From the IMG/VR virus record IMGVR_UViG_3300014497_000026, positions 1 through 25,684 of that record: 25,684 bases of DNA; one strand, given 5' to 3'. Numbering within the stretch: the stretch's first letter is position 1; every line of letters begins with the position of its first letter. This document shows, in pieces, positions 16,123 through 23,311 of this stretch. The notes under the pieces were generated by a model. It ran no database searches. It saw nothing but the letters and a program-made list of their open reading frames with translations, and had not been told where the DNA came from. Source of the stretch: a virus. The translations under genes and the position numbers were made by a program.

Positions 16123-17527
16123 CGATCAGATCCTTTTCGCCGGGGACGGGTGGCGGCTCATCTTCAGCCGCCTTGATTTCATCGTCGGTGATGTTCGACC
16201 AGAGGCCCGTCGTGTTGCTGGACTGGCGCAGCTCTTTCAGGGCTGTGCCACGGTCAACAATTTCCGCATTGAACGCTTCAACAACAGAGTTCGTGTCCTT
16301 GGCGCCAATCTCGGCTTTCTCGGTGTCACTGAGTTGCCAGAGCGGCACGAAGTCGAACGCGAAGCCATCAGGCAATGGCTTTCCAAGCTCGGAGCGGGCA
16401 ATGACGTCGCACAGCGTTGTAACGCCTGGGCGCAGGCACGAGTCCTGGTCAGCCTTCACGCTGTCGTAGTAGATACGCACGGAAGTGTCATCGCCGTTGC
16501 TGATCCCACCAGGCGACTGCCCGAAGAGAATGATGTCCGGCGTTTCAACAGCACCGCACACCTGCTCACTGAATTTGTCGATCAGGTCTGACAGACCGGC
16601 AAAGTTGTACTGATGGGACTCGAACTTGTCCTTTGCATCCATGAGGGTCAGCCCCTCGTTGGATTGCATCAGACGAATCATTTCAATCTGCTTTAGCAGC
16701 GCCTCAAAGGTGCGCCCGCCAGTAGCGATCAGTTCACGAAGCCCCTCAACCGAATAGGTGCGCAAGTGGGCCTTGTAAACCAGTTGCGCAGTGCCGGATG
16801 TGACGCTATCGAATGCCACAAGGCGATCCCACAGGCGTTCCAGCACAGATTGCCCCCAGCCGTTCTCAGCGATTCGCTGCCAGTAGGGAAGCTCAACCCC
16901 CTCGCGCCGAATCACCCGACTGTGGTGGATCTTCTGATTGACCAGCGCCTGGGCATCGGCAACCACGGTGTAATACTTCGGTTTTCCGAGGTCTGGACCG
17001 TATTCAGTTACCAGATTTTCCAGTGACGGCTGCACAAGCCAGCGGTCGAGCACCAGCAGGCCTTTGAACTGGCCTCTGCCGATCGATTCAAGGCGCAATG
17101 GGGTTTCAGGCTTCTGGCCATCGATCAGCATCACGGCGATGGAGCCACCGTAGAGGCGCGACCACTTTTCGTTGTCGCCGAGGCTTTTCCAGATTTGCAG
17201 CCGCTCAAACGCCCGGGACAACTTGTCCTTTTCCTCTGGCGGCATGATCGAGTTGAATTCGATACCCTCGCGGGTCATATCCTTGGCCCGGCAATCAACA
17301 GAGCGCCCAGCCAGCCAGCTCGACCGGTAAACCGCTTCCATCTGGATGCGGTTACGGCTGACGAAGTTGAACCCGTAGCTGCTGTCGCTGTGCTGGTTGT
17401 TGGTACCAAGCCCCACGCGCGCGGTGAAGTTTTGGAAGCTGTCGCCCGTCATGAACGCCTTGCGCGCAGCGTCGGTCTGCTGGTTTACCTTCGCAGCCCG
17501 AGCGCTCAACTGATGCTTTTTGCTCAT
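16067..17527 (-). CDS. Portal protein, DUF1073 family
   Basis: A protein of 486 residues from the ATG at 17527 ([19 protein letters not shown]). A longer frame starts at 17578, but 17527 gives a four-base ATGA overlap with the terminase stop and is the better choice. Motifs: [48 protein letters not shown], and [27 protein letters not shown], all diagnostic of DUF1073 portals. It would form the dodecameric channel at the head vertex. The C-terminal tail is Pro/Glu-rich. Length is typical for the family. Confidence 0.92.
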   Translation of the reverse strand: MSKKHQLSARAAKVNQQTDAARKAFMTGDSFQNFTARVGLGTNNQHSDSSYGFNFVSRNRIQMEAVYRSSWLAGRSVDCRAKDMTREGIEFNSIMPPEEKDKLSRAFERLQIWKSLGDNEKWSRLYGGSIAVMLIDGQKPETPLRLESIGRGQFKGLLVLDRWLVQPSLENLVTEYGPDLGKPKYYTVVADAQALVNQKIHHSRVIRREGVELPYWQRIAENGWGQSVLERLWDRLVAFDSVTSGTAQLVYKAHLRTYSVEGLRELIATGGRTFEALLKQIEMIRLMQSNEGLTLMDAKDKFESHQYNFAGLSDLIDKFSEQVCGAVETPDIILFGQSPGGISNGDDTSVRIYYDSVKADQDSCLRPGVTTLCDVIARSELGKPLPDGFAFDFVPLWQLSDTEKAEIGAKDTNSVVEAFNAEIVDRGTALKELRQSSNTTGLWSNITDDEIKAAEDEPPPVPGEKDLIDAPENPGQEAKPEPGQDE

Positions 17528-19119
17528 TCTGCGAGTCTCTTCCAGATGTCGATGGACCTGGCCGCCGGCTGATAACAAATCATCACGGAGTCAGCGAGGT
17601 TGGGTGATTTCGTGCCCTCGGGTGCCTTGTCGATGACAACCTTGCCCACGGCATTGATCGTGTAAGTGGGCTGAGAGAGCTCCATGGTCAGGAGCGACAA
17701 TTCGGCCAGATCAGGAGATATCGAAATCAGTTCGTCCGGATCGAATGGCATCCCCTCGACAACGGCACGATATGTCGCCTGAAATCTCATCCTCAGTGCC
17801 CACCAGGACTGAGCCTTGGCATTGGCAAAGAAGTCCTTGTTTAAGCGTTCCTTGACCATCTGGCCTTCGGGGTCGTGGACCCCACCAGAGCCGCGAAACG
17901 GCTGGTCGTTGATCTGCTGAACACCCTGTTCACGGCGCAACTCGTTGATCACCCGGGCATCACCGCGAACCCCGGCGCCAAGTCCATCGGCGTCGTAGTC
18001 GAACATTTCGTATTGGCGTTCATCGCAGATCGAAAAAGCCTTGACCACCGTGGCGTAGATGTCGCCACCCTTGCCAGACCAGGACTCAAGAAAGTCGAGC
18101 AGGAAGCCGTGCCGCCCGGCGAAGGCGTTCTTGTCGATGCCTTCATCCGCGACGTCGAGACCACCACGGCGCATGCCGGTTGGTTCGATGCCAAGCTTCA
18201 GATGTGCGCCGATGGCCGCTTGTACCCAAGCTGACGGGATCACCACGCCCTCAACCGAGGCTGCGTAGTTGATGTCGATCTCTTGAGCGACAGTGACGGG
18301 GTCCAGGTCGTTTACCTGTTTCTCGTACCAGGCGTCATCCTTTCGCGGATCATCCCGCCAGTGGAACGTGAAGACTTTTATTTTTCCGCTGTGCCGGCGC
18401 TGTGCGAACGAGTTGCCCATGCCGTTCGGTGTCGACACGTCTTGCCGGCAGTTGGTGGTGGCTGACAACGAAGCGTCGACCAGTTGAGGACGCTCAAGGA
18501 ACGCCGACTCGTCCACGATGTAGAAGCTGGTCCGGTCGCCCCGGCCAATGCCATCACCAGATTCTCCGGTGATCACCGATCCGGAATCAGGGAATAGGAT
18601 TCGCATGTGTGGCGCGTGCTTACGGTCGTTCCAAGTGCCCCGGAACTCTGTCGGCAGTAGGCGCATGAACGTCCGCGCCTTATCGAACAGGGACTTTGGC
18701 GAGCCGATCTTGTCGACGTACTCCTCTTTGCGGGAGCCGAAGCCCACAACGAAGCCAGAGTTGAACATGCACACCGTCGAAGCCAGGCCGATGGTCAGCC
18801 ATGACATGCCCATGTCCCGGGTCTTCTCGGTAATTCCGGGCTCTTGGTTGCGCCAGCGGTCCATGAACCATTCAATCCATTCTTCCTGCCTCGGGAACAG
18901 CAGGAACGGGATGGATGCAGGCAAACCTCGCTCAACGTTGCGAGGGTCAGCGGTCATGCCCCAGTCAATGATGAACTGGGCAGGGTTGTCGCGGTAGAAC
19001 GTGCGCAGCGCTGGGAGCACTGTTGGATCTTCACGGATGCGTGAAAGCCGCTCAATCCGCCATTCGAACACCTGAAGGTAATCCGGCTTTTTGAAGTCAA
19101 ACGGAAATGGGATGGGCAT
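17524..19119 (-). CDS. terL: Terminase large subunit
   Basis: A 531-residue DNA packaging motor. The ATPase half has an atypical Walker A ([12 protein letters not shown]99-S106) and a Walker B ([10 protein letters not shown]203-E204). The nuclease half has acidic residues at GGLDVADEG (D322), [11 protein letters not shown] (D374/D376/D378) and NLADSVMI near the C-terminus, the expected RNase H-like pattern. It cuts concatemeric phage DNA and pumps it through the portal. It follows the small subunit by one base and overlaps the portal start by four. Confidence 0.95.
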   Translation of the reverse strand: MPIPFPFDFKKPDYLQVFEWRIERLSRIREDPTVLPALRTFYRDNPAQFIIDWGMTADPRNVERGLPASIPFLLFPRQEEWIEWFMDRWRNQEPGITEKTRDMGMSWLTIGLASTVCMFNSGFVVGFGSRKEEYVDKIGSPKSLFDKARTFMRLLPTEFRGTWNDRKHAPHMRILFPDSGSVITGESGDGIGRGDRTSFYIVDESAFLERPQLVDASLSATTNCRQDVSTPNGMGNSFAQRRHSGKIKVFTFHWRDDPRKDDAWYEKQVNDLDPVTVAQEIDINYAASVEGVVIPSAWVQAAIGAHLKLGIEPTGMRRGGLDVADEGIDKNAFAGRHGFLLDFLESWSGKGGDIYATVVKAFSICDERQYEMFDYDADGLGAGVRGDARVINELRREQGVQQINDQPFRGSGGVHDPEGQMVKERLNKDFFANAKAQSWWALRMRFQATYRAVVEGMPFDPDELISISPDLAELSLLTMELSQPTYTINAVGKVVIDKAPEGTKSPNLADSVMICYQPAARSIDIWKRLAE

Positions 19120-19120
19120 G

Positions 19121-19690
19121 CTATCCGCCTGACATCAGTTTCTGATAAATGCGGGCCGCTTCTACCGGATCCGTGGTTGTGGTTGTAATCGACTTGAGCG
19201 GGCCGCCACTCGGGTCACCGATGCCAAGCTGCTCGCGGAAAGCGTTCACGTTGACGTGCTTGCCGAGCAACTCCAGGTTCTTGACTTTGTCCGGCCATTT
19301 GATCTTTTTCAGAATGCCGACCATGTCCCGGTCCTTGCCGGAGCCTTCAAACATTTCCGCCAGGTCGAAGCCCGACAGGTACTGGCGCCAGACCTTGGGC
19401 CATTGGCGAACAGGCTTGAAGGACATGTCGTCTTCGAGGATGTCGATGAAGTCCATCTGGTCAATTTCGGTGAGTCGCTGCAGCACGTAGTCGGCGTCGA
19501 CCTGGGTACGCGTGCGGCGCTCGGCCTTGGCCAGCTCAATCGCCTCGACGATCTCGGTGCGTTGCATGAGCTGCCATGCCTGATCCTTGGCGCTTCGGGT
19601 GCTGTACCCGGCCCGGATGGCAGCCTGCGTAGCGTTCAGGTCAATCAAGTACTCGACTACGAATTGACGCTGCTTAGCTGTCAGCGCCAT
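19121..19690 (-). CDS. terS: Terminase small subunit
   Basis: A 189-residue protein with the N-terminal HTH typical of terminase_2/XtmA-like small subunits: [30 protein letters not shown], followed by [26 protein letters not shown]. The C-terminus includes [17 protein letters not shown], also common to the family. It recognises the packaging site on phage DNA and recruits the large subunit, encoded one base downstream. The start has a recognisable upstream AGGAGTTCC on the minus strand. Confidence 0.93.
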   Translation of the reverse strand: MALTAKQRQFVVEYLIDLNATQAAIRAGYSTRSAKDQAWQLMQRTEIVEAIELAKAERRTRTQVDADYVLQRLTEIDQMDFIDILEDDMSFKPVRQWPKVWRQYLSGFDLAEMFEGSGKDRDMVGILKKIKWPDKVKNLELLGKHVNVNAFREQLGIGDPSGGPLKSITTTTTDPVEAARIYQKLMSGG

Positions 19691-19699
19691 GGGAACTCC

Positions 19700-20050
19700 T
19701 TAGGGATTGCGCGGCGGGGCTTTGATTTGGCCGCTTCCCCCTATTGGTTGATATCCGCTTCTGCGCTCATAGCCGGGAAACTCGAAATCCTGCATGAAGA
19801 TGTATTGCCGGCGCGCCCAGGCATACAGCACGACACCGGCATGCAGCGTCATGGAGAACAGTGAGGCGCCACCACCACGGAGCATGTCCAGCACCAGGCC
19901 GAATGCACCGATGGCCACCAGGTAGAACGCGGCAGCAAGCACCGGATGCTTGAAAACGTTGACCGCTCGCAGGTATTCCAACGCGGCCAGCACCACAAGG
20001 ATGCAGAGCAGCGCGTCAATGCTTGTGACTATGGTGTTCATGTCAGGCAC
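19700..20050 (-). CDS. Phage holin-like membrane protein (second)
   Basis: A 116-residue protein with three predicted hydrophobic segments (about residues 11-28, 37-57 and 63-82) and a soluble, Pro/Gly-rich C-terminus (RRSGYQPIGGSGQIKAPPRNP). Small proteins of this form encoded next to a first holin-type gene and just before terminase are common in Pseudomonas and enterobacterial phages. It overlaps the preceding gene by eight bases. It may act as a holin, an antiholin, or a partner; the sequence alone does not decide. Confidence 0.75.
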   Translation of the reverse strand: MPDMNTIVTSIDALLCILVVLAALEYLRAVNVFKHPVLAAAFYLVAIGAFGLVLDMLRGGGASLFSMTLHAGVVLYAWARRQYIFMQDFEFPGYERRSGYQPIGGSGQIKAPPRNP

Positions 20051-20366
20051 CTCGCGTTGAAGGGAACGCCCCTATTACCGCTTTGATGGCCGGAATGATG
20101 TTCATCGCGGTCAGGCCCAGGACAAAGGCCACTCCGCACAAGAGGTAATCGTCCATCGCCATATCCAACTTGCGGGCGAGGAATGAAGTTACCGGCTGGG
20201 TGAGAAATATCGAGAAGAAGAAGCCCGTCAGAACGGCCGTTGCGGCTTGGCCACGGGTCAGGTCCTTCAGGAAACCAAGGGACAGAATTGCACCGATGAA
20301 GGACCCGGTGACAATGCCGTACTTCGCCAGCAGAACACCTGCGGCTGTGCTTGCTGGTTCAGCCAT
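20043..20366 (-). CDS. Phage holin-like membrane protein (first gene of late operon)
   Basis: A 107-residue protein with three predicted transmembrane segments (about 12-33, 40-63 and 74-94) and short charged ends, a class I holin-like topology. It begins MAEPASTAAGVLLAKYGIVTGSFIGAI with an upstream GGAG. It is the first gene after the early/late junction, directly preceded by a minus-strand hairpin terminator (20385-20405). It should form membrane lesions that allow an endolysin to reach the wall. No endolysin gene is visible in the window, so that gene probably lies beyond the tail fibre. Confidence 0.8.
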   Translation of the reverse strand: MAEPASTAAGVLLAKYGIVTGSFIGAILSLGFLKDLTRGQAATAVLTGFFFSIFLTQPVTSFLARKLDMAMDDYLLCGVAFVLGLTAMNIIPAIKAVIGAFPSTRGA

Positions 20367-20384
20367 TTGGAACTCCGGAGGAAT

Positions 20385-20405
20385 AAAAAGGGCCTGAATT
20401 GACCC
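20385..20405 (-). terminator. Hairpin terminator ahead of the late operon
   Basis: On the minus strand GGGTC (20405-20401) pairs with GGCCC (20394-20390), five pairs with one G-U, a six-base loop, then TTTTT. It lies 19 bases upstream of the first holin ATG, so it would block transcripts entering the late genes unless they are antiterminated. The stem is short, so confidence is moderate. Confidence 0.5.
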
Positions 20406-20426
20406 TGAAAGACTTCATTAAAACAA

Positions 20427-20466
20427 ACCACAAAAGAGTTGTTTTATACCATTTGTGGTGTATGAT
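20427..20466 (+). promoter_or_regulatory. hicAB promoter with overlapping inverted-repeat operator
   Basis: A sigma-70-type promoter: TTGTTT (20439-20444), 16-base spacer, TATGAT (20461-20466). The -35 is framed by a perfect inverted repeat ACCACAAA (20427-20434) and TTTGTGGT (20452-20459). A second imperfect repeat ATACCA / TGGTGTAT touches the -10. HicB antitoxins with a C-terminal DNA-binding domain repress their own operons by binding such repeats, so this is the likely operator. Confidence 0.7.
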
Positions 20467-20495
20467 GAACCCATCAACACAACAGAGGAGAGCTG

Positions 20496-20681
20496 ATGAA
20501 ATGTAATGAGTTCAAGCGGTGGCTGTTAGCCCAAGGGGTTCAGATTTCGAAAACGGCAAAAGGAAGCCACTTCAAAATCTACTACGAAGGCAAGCAGACA
20601 ACCCTTCCCAACCACGGGGCCAAGGAAATGGCCGAAGGGACTAGGAAGGCAATCATCAAACAACTGGGCCTCAAGGATTGA
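20496..20681 (+). CDS. hicA: HicA toxin, mRNA interferase
   Basis: A 61-residue protein with a typical HicA/YcfA pattern: MKCNEFKRWLLAQGVQISK, TAKGSHFKIYY with the catalytic His at position 25, and LPNHGAKEMAEGTRKAIIKQLGL. The fold is dsRBD-like. It cleaves mRNA and arrests translation unless bound by HicB. The ATG at 20496 has an AGGAG five bases upstream. Its stop is 49 bases before hicB. It is on the strand opposite to the phage operons. In prophages such pairs may stabilise the element or defend against other phages. Confidence 0.92.
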   Translation: MKCNEFKRWLLAQGVQISKTAKGSHFKIYYEGKQTTLPNHGAKEMAEGTRKAIIKQLGLKD

Positions 20682-20730
20682 GGCTCTACCCTTTGAACTC
20701 CGTTTCATCAGCTCCACAAGAGGTAATGCG

Positions 20731-21153
20731 ATGTACGACTATGCAATCAACGTGACCGAGGATGTAGGCTCTTTCTGGTCATCGTGCGACGACATCCCAG
20801 AAGCACACAGCGCGGGCGACACGCTCGAACAGCTGCTGCATAACGCTGCCGATGGGCTTGAGGTAGCGTTGTCGATCTATGTCGACCAGTTGCGGCATAT
20901 CCCTCGGGCATCGCCTCCGAAAGAGGGCCAGCACGTCATCCACCTGTCAGCCCTAGTCAATGCCAAGATCGCGCTATGGAATGCCATGCGCGATAAGGGC
21001 ATGCGAAAAGCCGACCTGTGCCGCCTGCTTGGCGCTGCGCAGTCGAAGGTTGATCGCCTAGTGGACTTCGAGCACAGCTCTAAAATCGAGCAAGTTGAAA
21101 GCGCTTTGGCTGCACTCGGTAAACGCCTGGTGATGTCTGTTGAGGCAGCCTGA
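20731..21153 (+). CDS. hicB: HicB antitoxin with C-terminal HTH
   Basis: A 140-residue antitoxin. The N-terminal part (MYDYAINVTEDVGSFWSSCDDIPEAHSAGDTLEQLLHNAADGLEVAL) is the HicB fold that covers the toxin. The C-terminal part (VNAKIALWNAMRDKGMRKADLCRLLGAAQSKVDRLVDFEHSSKIEQVESALAALGKRL) is an XRE-type helix-turn-helix for autoregulation. The start has AAGAGG seven bases upstream. Together with hicA it forms a complete toxin-antitoxin module between the early and late phage operons. Confidence 0.92.
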   Translation: MYDYAINVTEDVGSFWSSCDDIPEAHSAGDTLEQLLHNAADGLEVALSIYVDQLRHIPRASPPKEGQHVIHLSALVNAKIALWNAMRDKGMRKADLCRLLGAAQSKVDRLVDFEHSSKIEQVESALAALGKRLVMSVEAA

Positions 21154-21155
21154 AT

Positions 21156-21179
21156 AAAAAAGGCCGTCAGGTGGCGGCC
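21156..21179 (-). terminator. Minus-strand terminator downstream of tRNA
   Basis: On the minus strand GGCCG (21179-21175) pairs with CGGCC (21166-21162) and is followed by six T. It starts 22 bases after the tRNA CCA end and would stop tRNA transcripts. The T-run reaches almost to the hicB stop from the other side. Confidence 0.7.
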
Positions 21180-21181
21180 AA

Positions 21182-21196
21182 ACCGCTGGGAGCGGT
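21182..21196 (-). other. Short hairpin between tRNA and terminator
   Basis: A perfect inverted repeat ACCGCT / AGCGGT with a three-base loop, just after the tRNA 3' end on the minus strand. It has no T-run, so it may help 3' trailer processing rather than terminate transcription. Confidence 0.4.
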
Positions 21197-21201
21197 GGAA
21201 A

Positions 21202-21278
21202 TGGTTGCGAGGGCTGGATTTGAACCAGCGACCTCCGGGTTATGAGCCCGGCGAGCTACCAAGCTGCTCTACCACGCA
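21202..21278 (-). tRNA. tRNA-Met (CAU), initiator-like
   Basis: A 77-base cloverleaf with CCA encoded. The stems are: acceptor TGCGTGG / CCTCGCA (one T5-T68 mismatch), D-arm GAGC / GCTC, anticodon stem CCGGG / CCCGG with loop CTCATAA (anticodon CAT), T-arm GCTGG / CCAGC with loop TTCAAAT. The body resembles bacterial initiator tRNA: three consecutive G-C pairs in the anticodon stem (29-31/39-41) and the A11-T24 pair. It differs in having a T1-A72 pair rather than the C1-A72 mismatch of bacterial initiators. It lies just downstream of one minus-strand terminator and upstream of another. No promoter is visible, so read-through may supply it. Confidence 0.9.
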
Positions 21279-21287
21279 TCTGAAATG

Positions 21288-21313
21288 AAAAAGCCCCGCA
21301 CGATGGCGAGGCT
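21288..21313 (-). terminator. Minus-strand terminator upstream of the tRNA
   Basis: On the minus strand AGCCTCGC (21313-21306) pairs with GCGGGGCT (21299-21292) with one mismatch and a six-base loop, followed by a T-run (21292-21288). It ends 10 bases before the tRNA 5' end, so the tRNA lies behind a terminator. Confidence 0.65.
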
Positions 21314-21318
21314 TTGAA

Positions 21319-21437
21319 TTGGTGCAGATGGCCGGTGCTGATCTCCGGCATTTGATAATTCGACTTCGGGTCCCGGACTTCCGCGATTCGCTGCCTACCT
21401 AATCTAGCGCATCAGCCTGCGCATCCATCCGCATAAA
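21319..21437. other. Non-coding stretch, possibly structured
   Basis: About 120 bases without a credible reading frame, between two terminator-like hairpins. It contains a hairpin GCCGG (21331-21335) / CCGGC (21345-21349) with a nine-base loop and a GACTTC direct repeat (about 21362 and 21376). On the minus strand a 75-base segment ending in CACCA has weak acceptor-like pairing (GCAG / CTGC) but no T-loop, so it is not a functional tRNA by eye. It could be a leader, a small RNA or a tRNA remnant. Confidence 0.35.
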
Positions 21438-21474
21438 GCAAAAAAACCGACTCAATGGCCGGGTTTTTGGGGTT
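21438..21474. terminator. Weak, possibly bidirectional terminator after early genes
   Basis: A run of A (21440-21446), then CCG / CGG arms and a T-run (21463-21467); the arms can pair with a bulge in either direction, leaving T-rich ends on both strands. It lies about 60 bases past the last early gene, where an early-transcript terminator is expected. The stem is imperfect. Confidence 0.4.
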
Positions 21475-21534
21475 GTATTCGCGCTGGGCGAAGTACGGAA
21501 AGTGGGAAAAGCATGTCGCCAGCCGTGCGGGAAG

Positions 21535-22128
21535 TCAATCGTCGTCTTTGAATAATTTTTTTGTATTCTCTGAGCAGGTCTTCAGCTGCTCCTCAATCTT
21601 AGGCATTCCCCACCCAGCACCGGCATGAGTAAGGGAATACTTCTCCCTGAGCGCTTTCGAGATTAACAAGGCTTCGTACCCATAGTATCCGACAAGATCG
21701 GCATAGCACTCCGATGCCTCGTAGCCGTCCATGTAAGCCTCCCATCTGGCCCGAATTCCGTTATCGCCCAGTGAAACATCATTCTCCAACCAAGCGATTC
21801 GACATGCGATTGAACGATCTATCTTGGCGAGACTGCCAGCATCGATGGTCACATCTGGTTTCGAGCAGCCGGGAACATCCTTCTCGTGTATCGTCCCTCG
21901 CGCCTGTCCCCATGCCTGATGGAAAATCCAGAAGTTGTTCGCACACTCCACAGCTAGAGCATCCAGCTTTGAAATTAAGTGAATGGCGTCAAATTCAGCA
22001 TCAAGCCGGCGCTGTTCCTTCCGCTGCAAACTTTCCTTAACCGCTGAAAAAATCACGTTGAACACTGCAGCTACGACGCCGGAGCCAGCGGCGATTTTTA
22101 TTACGTCCAGCCACGCCAAACCTTCCAT
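21535..22128 (-). CDS. Unknown membrane-anchored protein
   Basis: A 197-residue protein. The N-terminus has one hydrophobic segment (about residues 9-31, VIKIAAGSGVVAAVFNVIFSAV), followed by a charged helical region (KESLQRKEQRRLDAEFDAIHLISKLDAL), suggesting anchoring in the inner membrane with a cytoplasmic helical domain. The remainder is helical with conserved-looking aromatic residues (WIFHQAWGQAR, YADLVGYYGYEALLISKALREKY). It ends KKLFKDDD. I do not recognise the family. It is the last gene of the early operon, right after the 200-residue gene, in a place where phages often carry accessory genes. Membrane anchoring hints at exclusion or defence, but nothing proves it. Confidence 0.75.
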   Translation of the reverse strand: MEGLAWLDVIKIAAGSGVVAAVFNVIFSAVKESLQRKEQRRLDAEFDAIHLISKLDALAVECANNFWIFHQAWGQARGTIHEKDVPGCSKPDVTIDAGSLAKIDRSIACRIAWLENDVSLGDNGIRARWEAYMDGYEASECYADLVGYYGYEALLISKALREKYSLTHAGAGWGMPKIEEQLKTCSENTKKLFKDDD

Positions 22129-22129
22129 G

Positions 22130-22732
22130 TCACGCCGCCTCTTTCATGTCGTAGATGATCGCCCCAATTGGGCCGAGCGCCATCCTATCGAGGTCCTCGC
22201 AGCATTCGAAGCACTTTTGAATGAGCGGCTCCCAGTCCCTCGCCCAGGCACAGGACTCGATGCGCACGCCGTGGTGATCAAATAACCAAGCCCTGAACGT
22301 TTCCGGCTTGCTCAGAGGATCAGGATTAGAGGACTGGCCCCCCTGGTGCATGTACTGGTACCGGTGCATCACGCCGGCTACAACGTACACAGCCTTGTCC
22401 TTCTTCGCCCTGGTCATGCGTGGTGACTTCGACAGCGTCATCCCGTAGACCACTTCTTCGGCGGCCTCACGGATATCCTCGGTGAACTCACGCGTGATGT
22501 GTGGCGAATACATGAACTCGCCGAAGACACGCACCTGCGGGTGCAGCTTGGCGATTGCCGACTGCACCCAGCCAGCCAGCGTTGAGTGCATGGCGTGGTC
22601 TGCGGTGATGCCTCGGTCAGTGGTCTGCACCGAGACGCCCAGCAGGCTCTGCTGCTCAAGCGATGAAAGCCCCCCGCGTGATTCGGTGTATGAGCAATCG
22701 TGCCATGCCATACGAGCGCTGTTCAGCTTCAT
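22130..22732 (-). CDS. Unknown early/middle phage protein, candidate late-gene regulator
   Basis: A 200-residue protein beginning MKLNSARMAWHDCSYTESRGG. It contains GITADHAMHSTLAGWVQSAIAKLHPQVRVFGEFMYSP, a helical middle, and a Cys-containing C-terminus (ESCAWARDWEPLIQKCFECCEDLDRM). I do not recognise a defined domain. The position after rusA and before the terminator cluster leading to the late operon is where lambdoid phages encode the Q antiterminator, and no other candidate for that job is visible in the window. That role is inferred only from position. Upstream GAGGGGAGAAAC on the minus strand provides a good ribosome-binding site. Confidence 0.75.
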   Translation of the reverse strand: MKLNSARMAWHDCSYTESRGGLSSLEQQSLLGVSVQTTDRGITADHAMHSTLAGWVQSAIAKLHPQVRVFGEFMYSPHITREFTEDIREAAEEVVYGMTLSKSPRMTRAKKDKAVYVVAGVMHRYQYMHQGGQSSNPDPLSKPETFRAWLFDHHGVRIESCAWARDWEPLIQKCFECCEDLDRMALGPIGAIIYDMKEAA

Positions 22733-22772
22733 GTTTCTCCCCTCGAAGCGTAGTTATGCGTAGTTCGGTGTT

Positions 22773-22871
22773 TCACTGGCAGACAGCTGGTAAACCGAGC
22801 CAGTAGAGCTTCATCCCCATGAAGCAAAGAGCGCACAGGGCGAAGAAGCCGGATAACAGGATTGTGTTCAC
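22773..22871 (-). CDS. Small single-span membrane peptide (32 residues, GTG start)
   Basis: A GTG at 22871 overlaps the rusA TGA (GTGA), with GAGGGG nine bases upstream. It encodes VNTILLSGFFALCALCFMGM followed by KLYWLGLPAVCQ and stops at 22773. The peptide is almost wholly hydrophobic and would span the membrane once. Start-stop overlap with rusA, a ribosome-binding site and the hydrophobic pattern support it as a real small gene. The function is unknown. Coding by chance cannot be excluded for such a short frame. Confidence 0.55.
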   Translation of the reverse strand: MNTILLSGFFALCALCFMGMKLYWLGLPAVCQ

Positions 22872-23311
22872 GATGGTTTCCCCTCAAGCGGTACGACACG
22901 CACGGAAACGCCCGGGGTTTCCCCAAAGCGCTTGTTCATCGAAACGTTGGTGATCTGGACGTCGTCCTTGAAAACGATGCCGTTGATGCCGTCGCAGATC
23001 GCTTTCAGGATGTTGTCGATGTCGGGTTTTTTGGTTGGCTTGATCACGCCGGCCAGTGCCTCAGCAGTTTTCTTCTTCGACCAGGACGCTGCGACGGACA
23101 CGCGAATGGCCAGTTCCATCAGCACGGGGCCGGCAATCAGCTCACGGCCCTGCATGGCCTGCTGTGCTGCCATGGAAATCAGGGTTTCGTAGTTGGCGGT
23201 CTTCTTTGGCGTGAACATGCGTGCATGCCCGCCGATGGTGCTGACGCGTGGCCTGCCCTTCCCCACTGGCTCTGTGGGTACGAAGAACGAAACGGGCTTG
23301 AAGTTATCCAC
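22868..23311 (-). CDS. rusA: RusA-family Holliday junction resolvase
   Basis: A 147-residue protein. VPTEPVGKGRPRVSTIGGHARMFTPKKTANYE is the RusA N-terminal pattern. The catalytic acid residues lie in KPDIDNILKAICDGINGIVFKDDVQI (D97, D99 and D116/D117), as in E. coli RusA. It resolves branched DNA during phage replication and recombination so that heads can be filled. It overlaps the zinc-ribbon gene by eight bases and the 32-residue peptide gene by four. Confidence 0.94.
   Translation of the reverse strand: MDNFKPVSFFVPTEPVGKGRPRVSTIGGHARMFTPKKTANYETLISMAAQQAMQGRELIAGPVLMELAIRVSVAASWSKKKTAEALAGVIKPTKKPDIDNILKAICDGINGIVFKDDVQITNVSMNKRFGETPGVSVRVVPLEGKPS

Noticed and set aside
16067-17527. 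Anti-CBASS function for the DUF1073 portal, because some related proteins are linked by name to Acb1
   Set aside because: I see portal motifs and no pair of H-x-T/S motifs of a 2H phosphoesterase; portal function explains the gene.
17528-17578. Portal start at 17578
   Set aside because: The ATG at 17527 overlaps the terminase stop as ATGA and has an upstream GGAAGAG, while the extra 17 residues overlap terminase and are not family-like.
21202-21278. tRNA as a prophage attachment site
   Set aside because: It lies in the middle of the phage map between early and late operons, with no integrase near it, so it is better read as a phage-carried tRNA.
21337-21411. Second tRNA on the minus strand
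   Set aside because: Only four acceptor-like pairs, no T-loop consensus and no clear anticodon arm.
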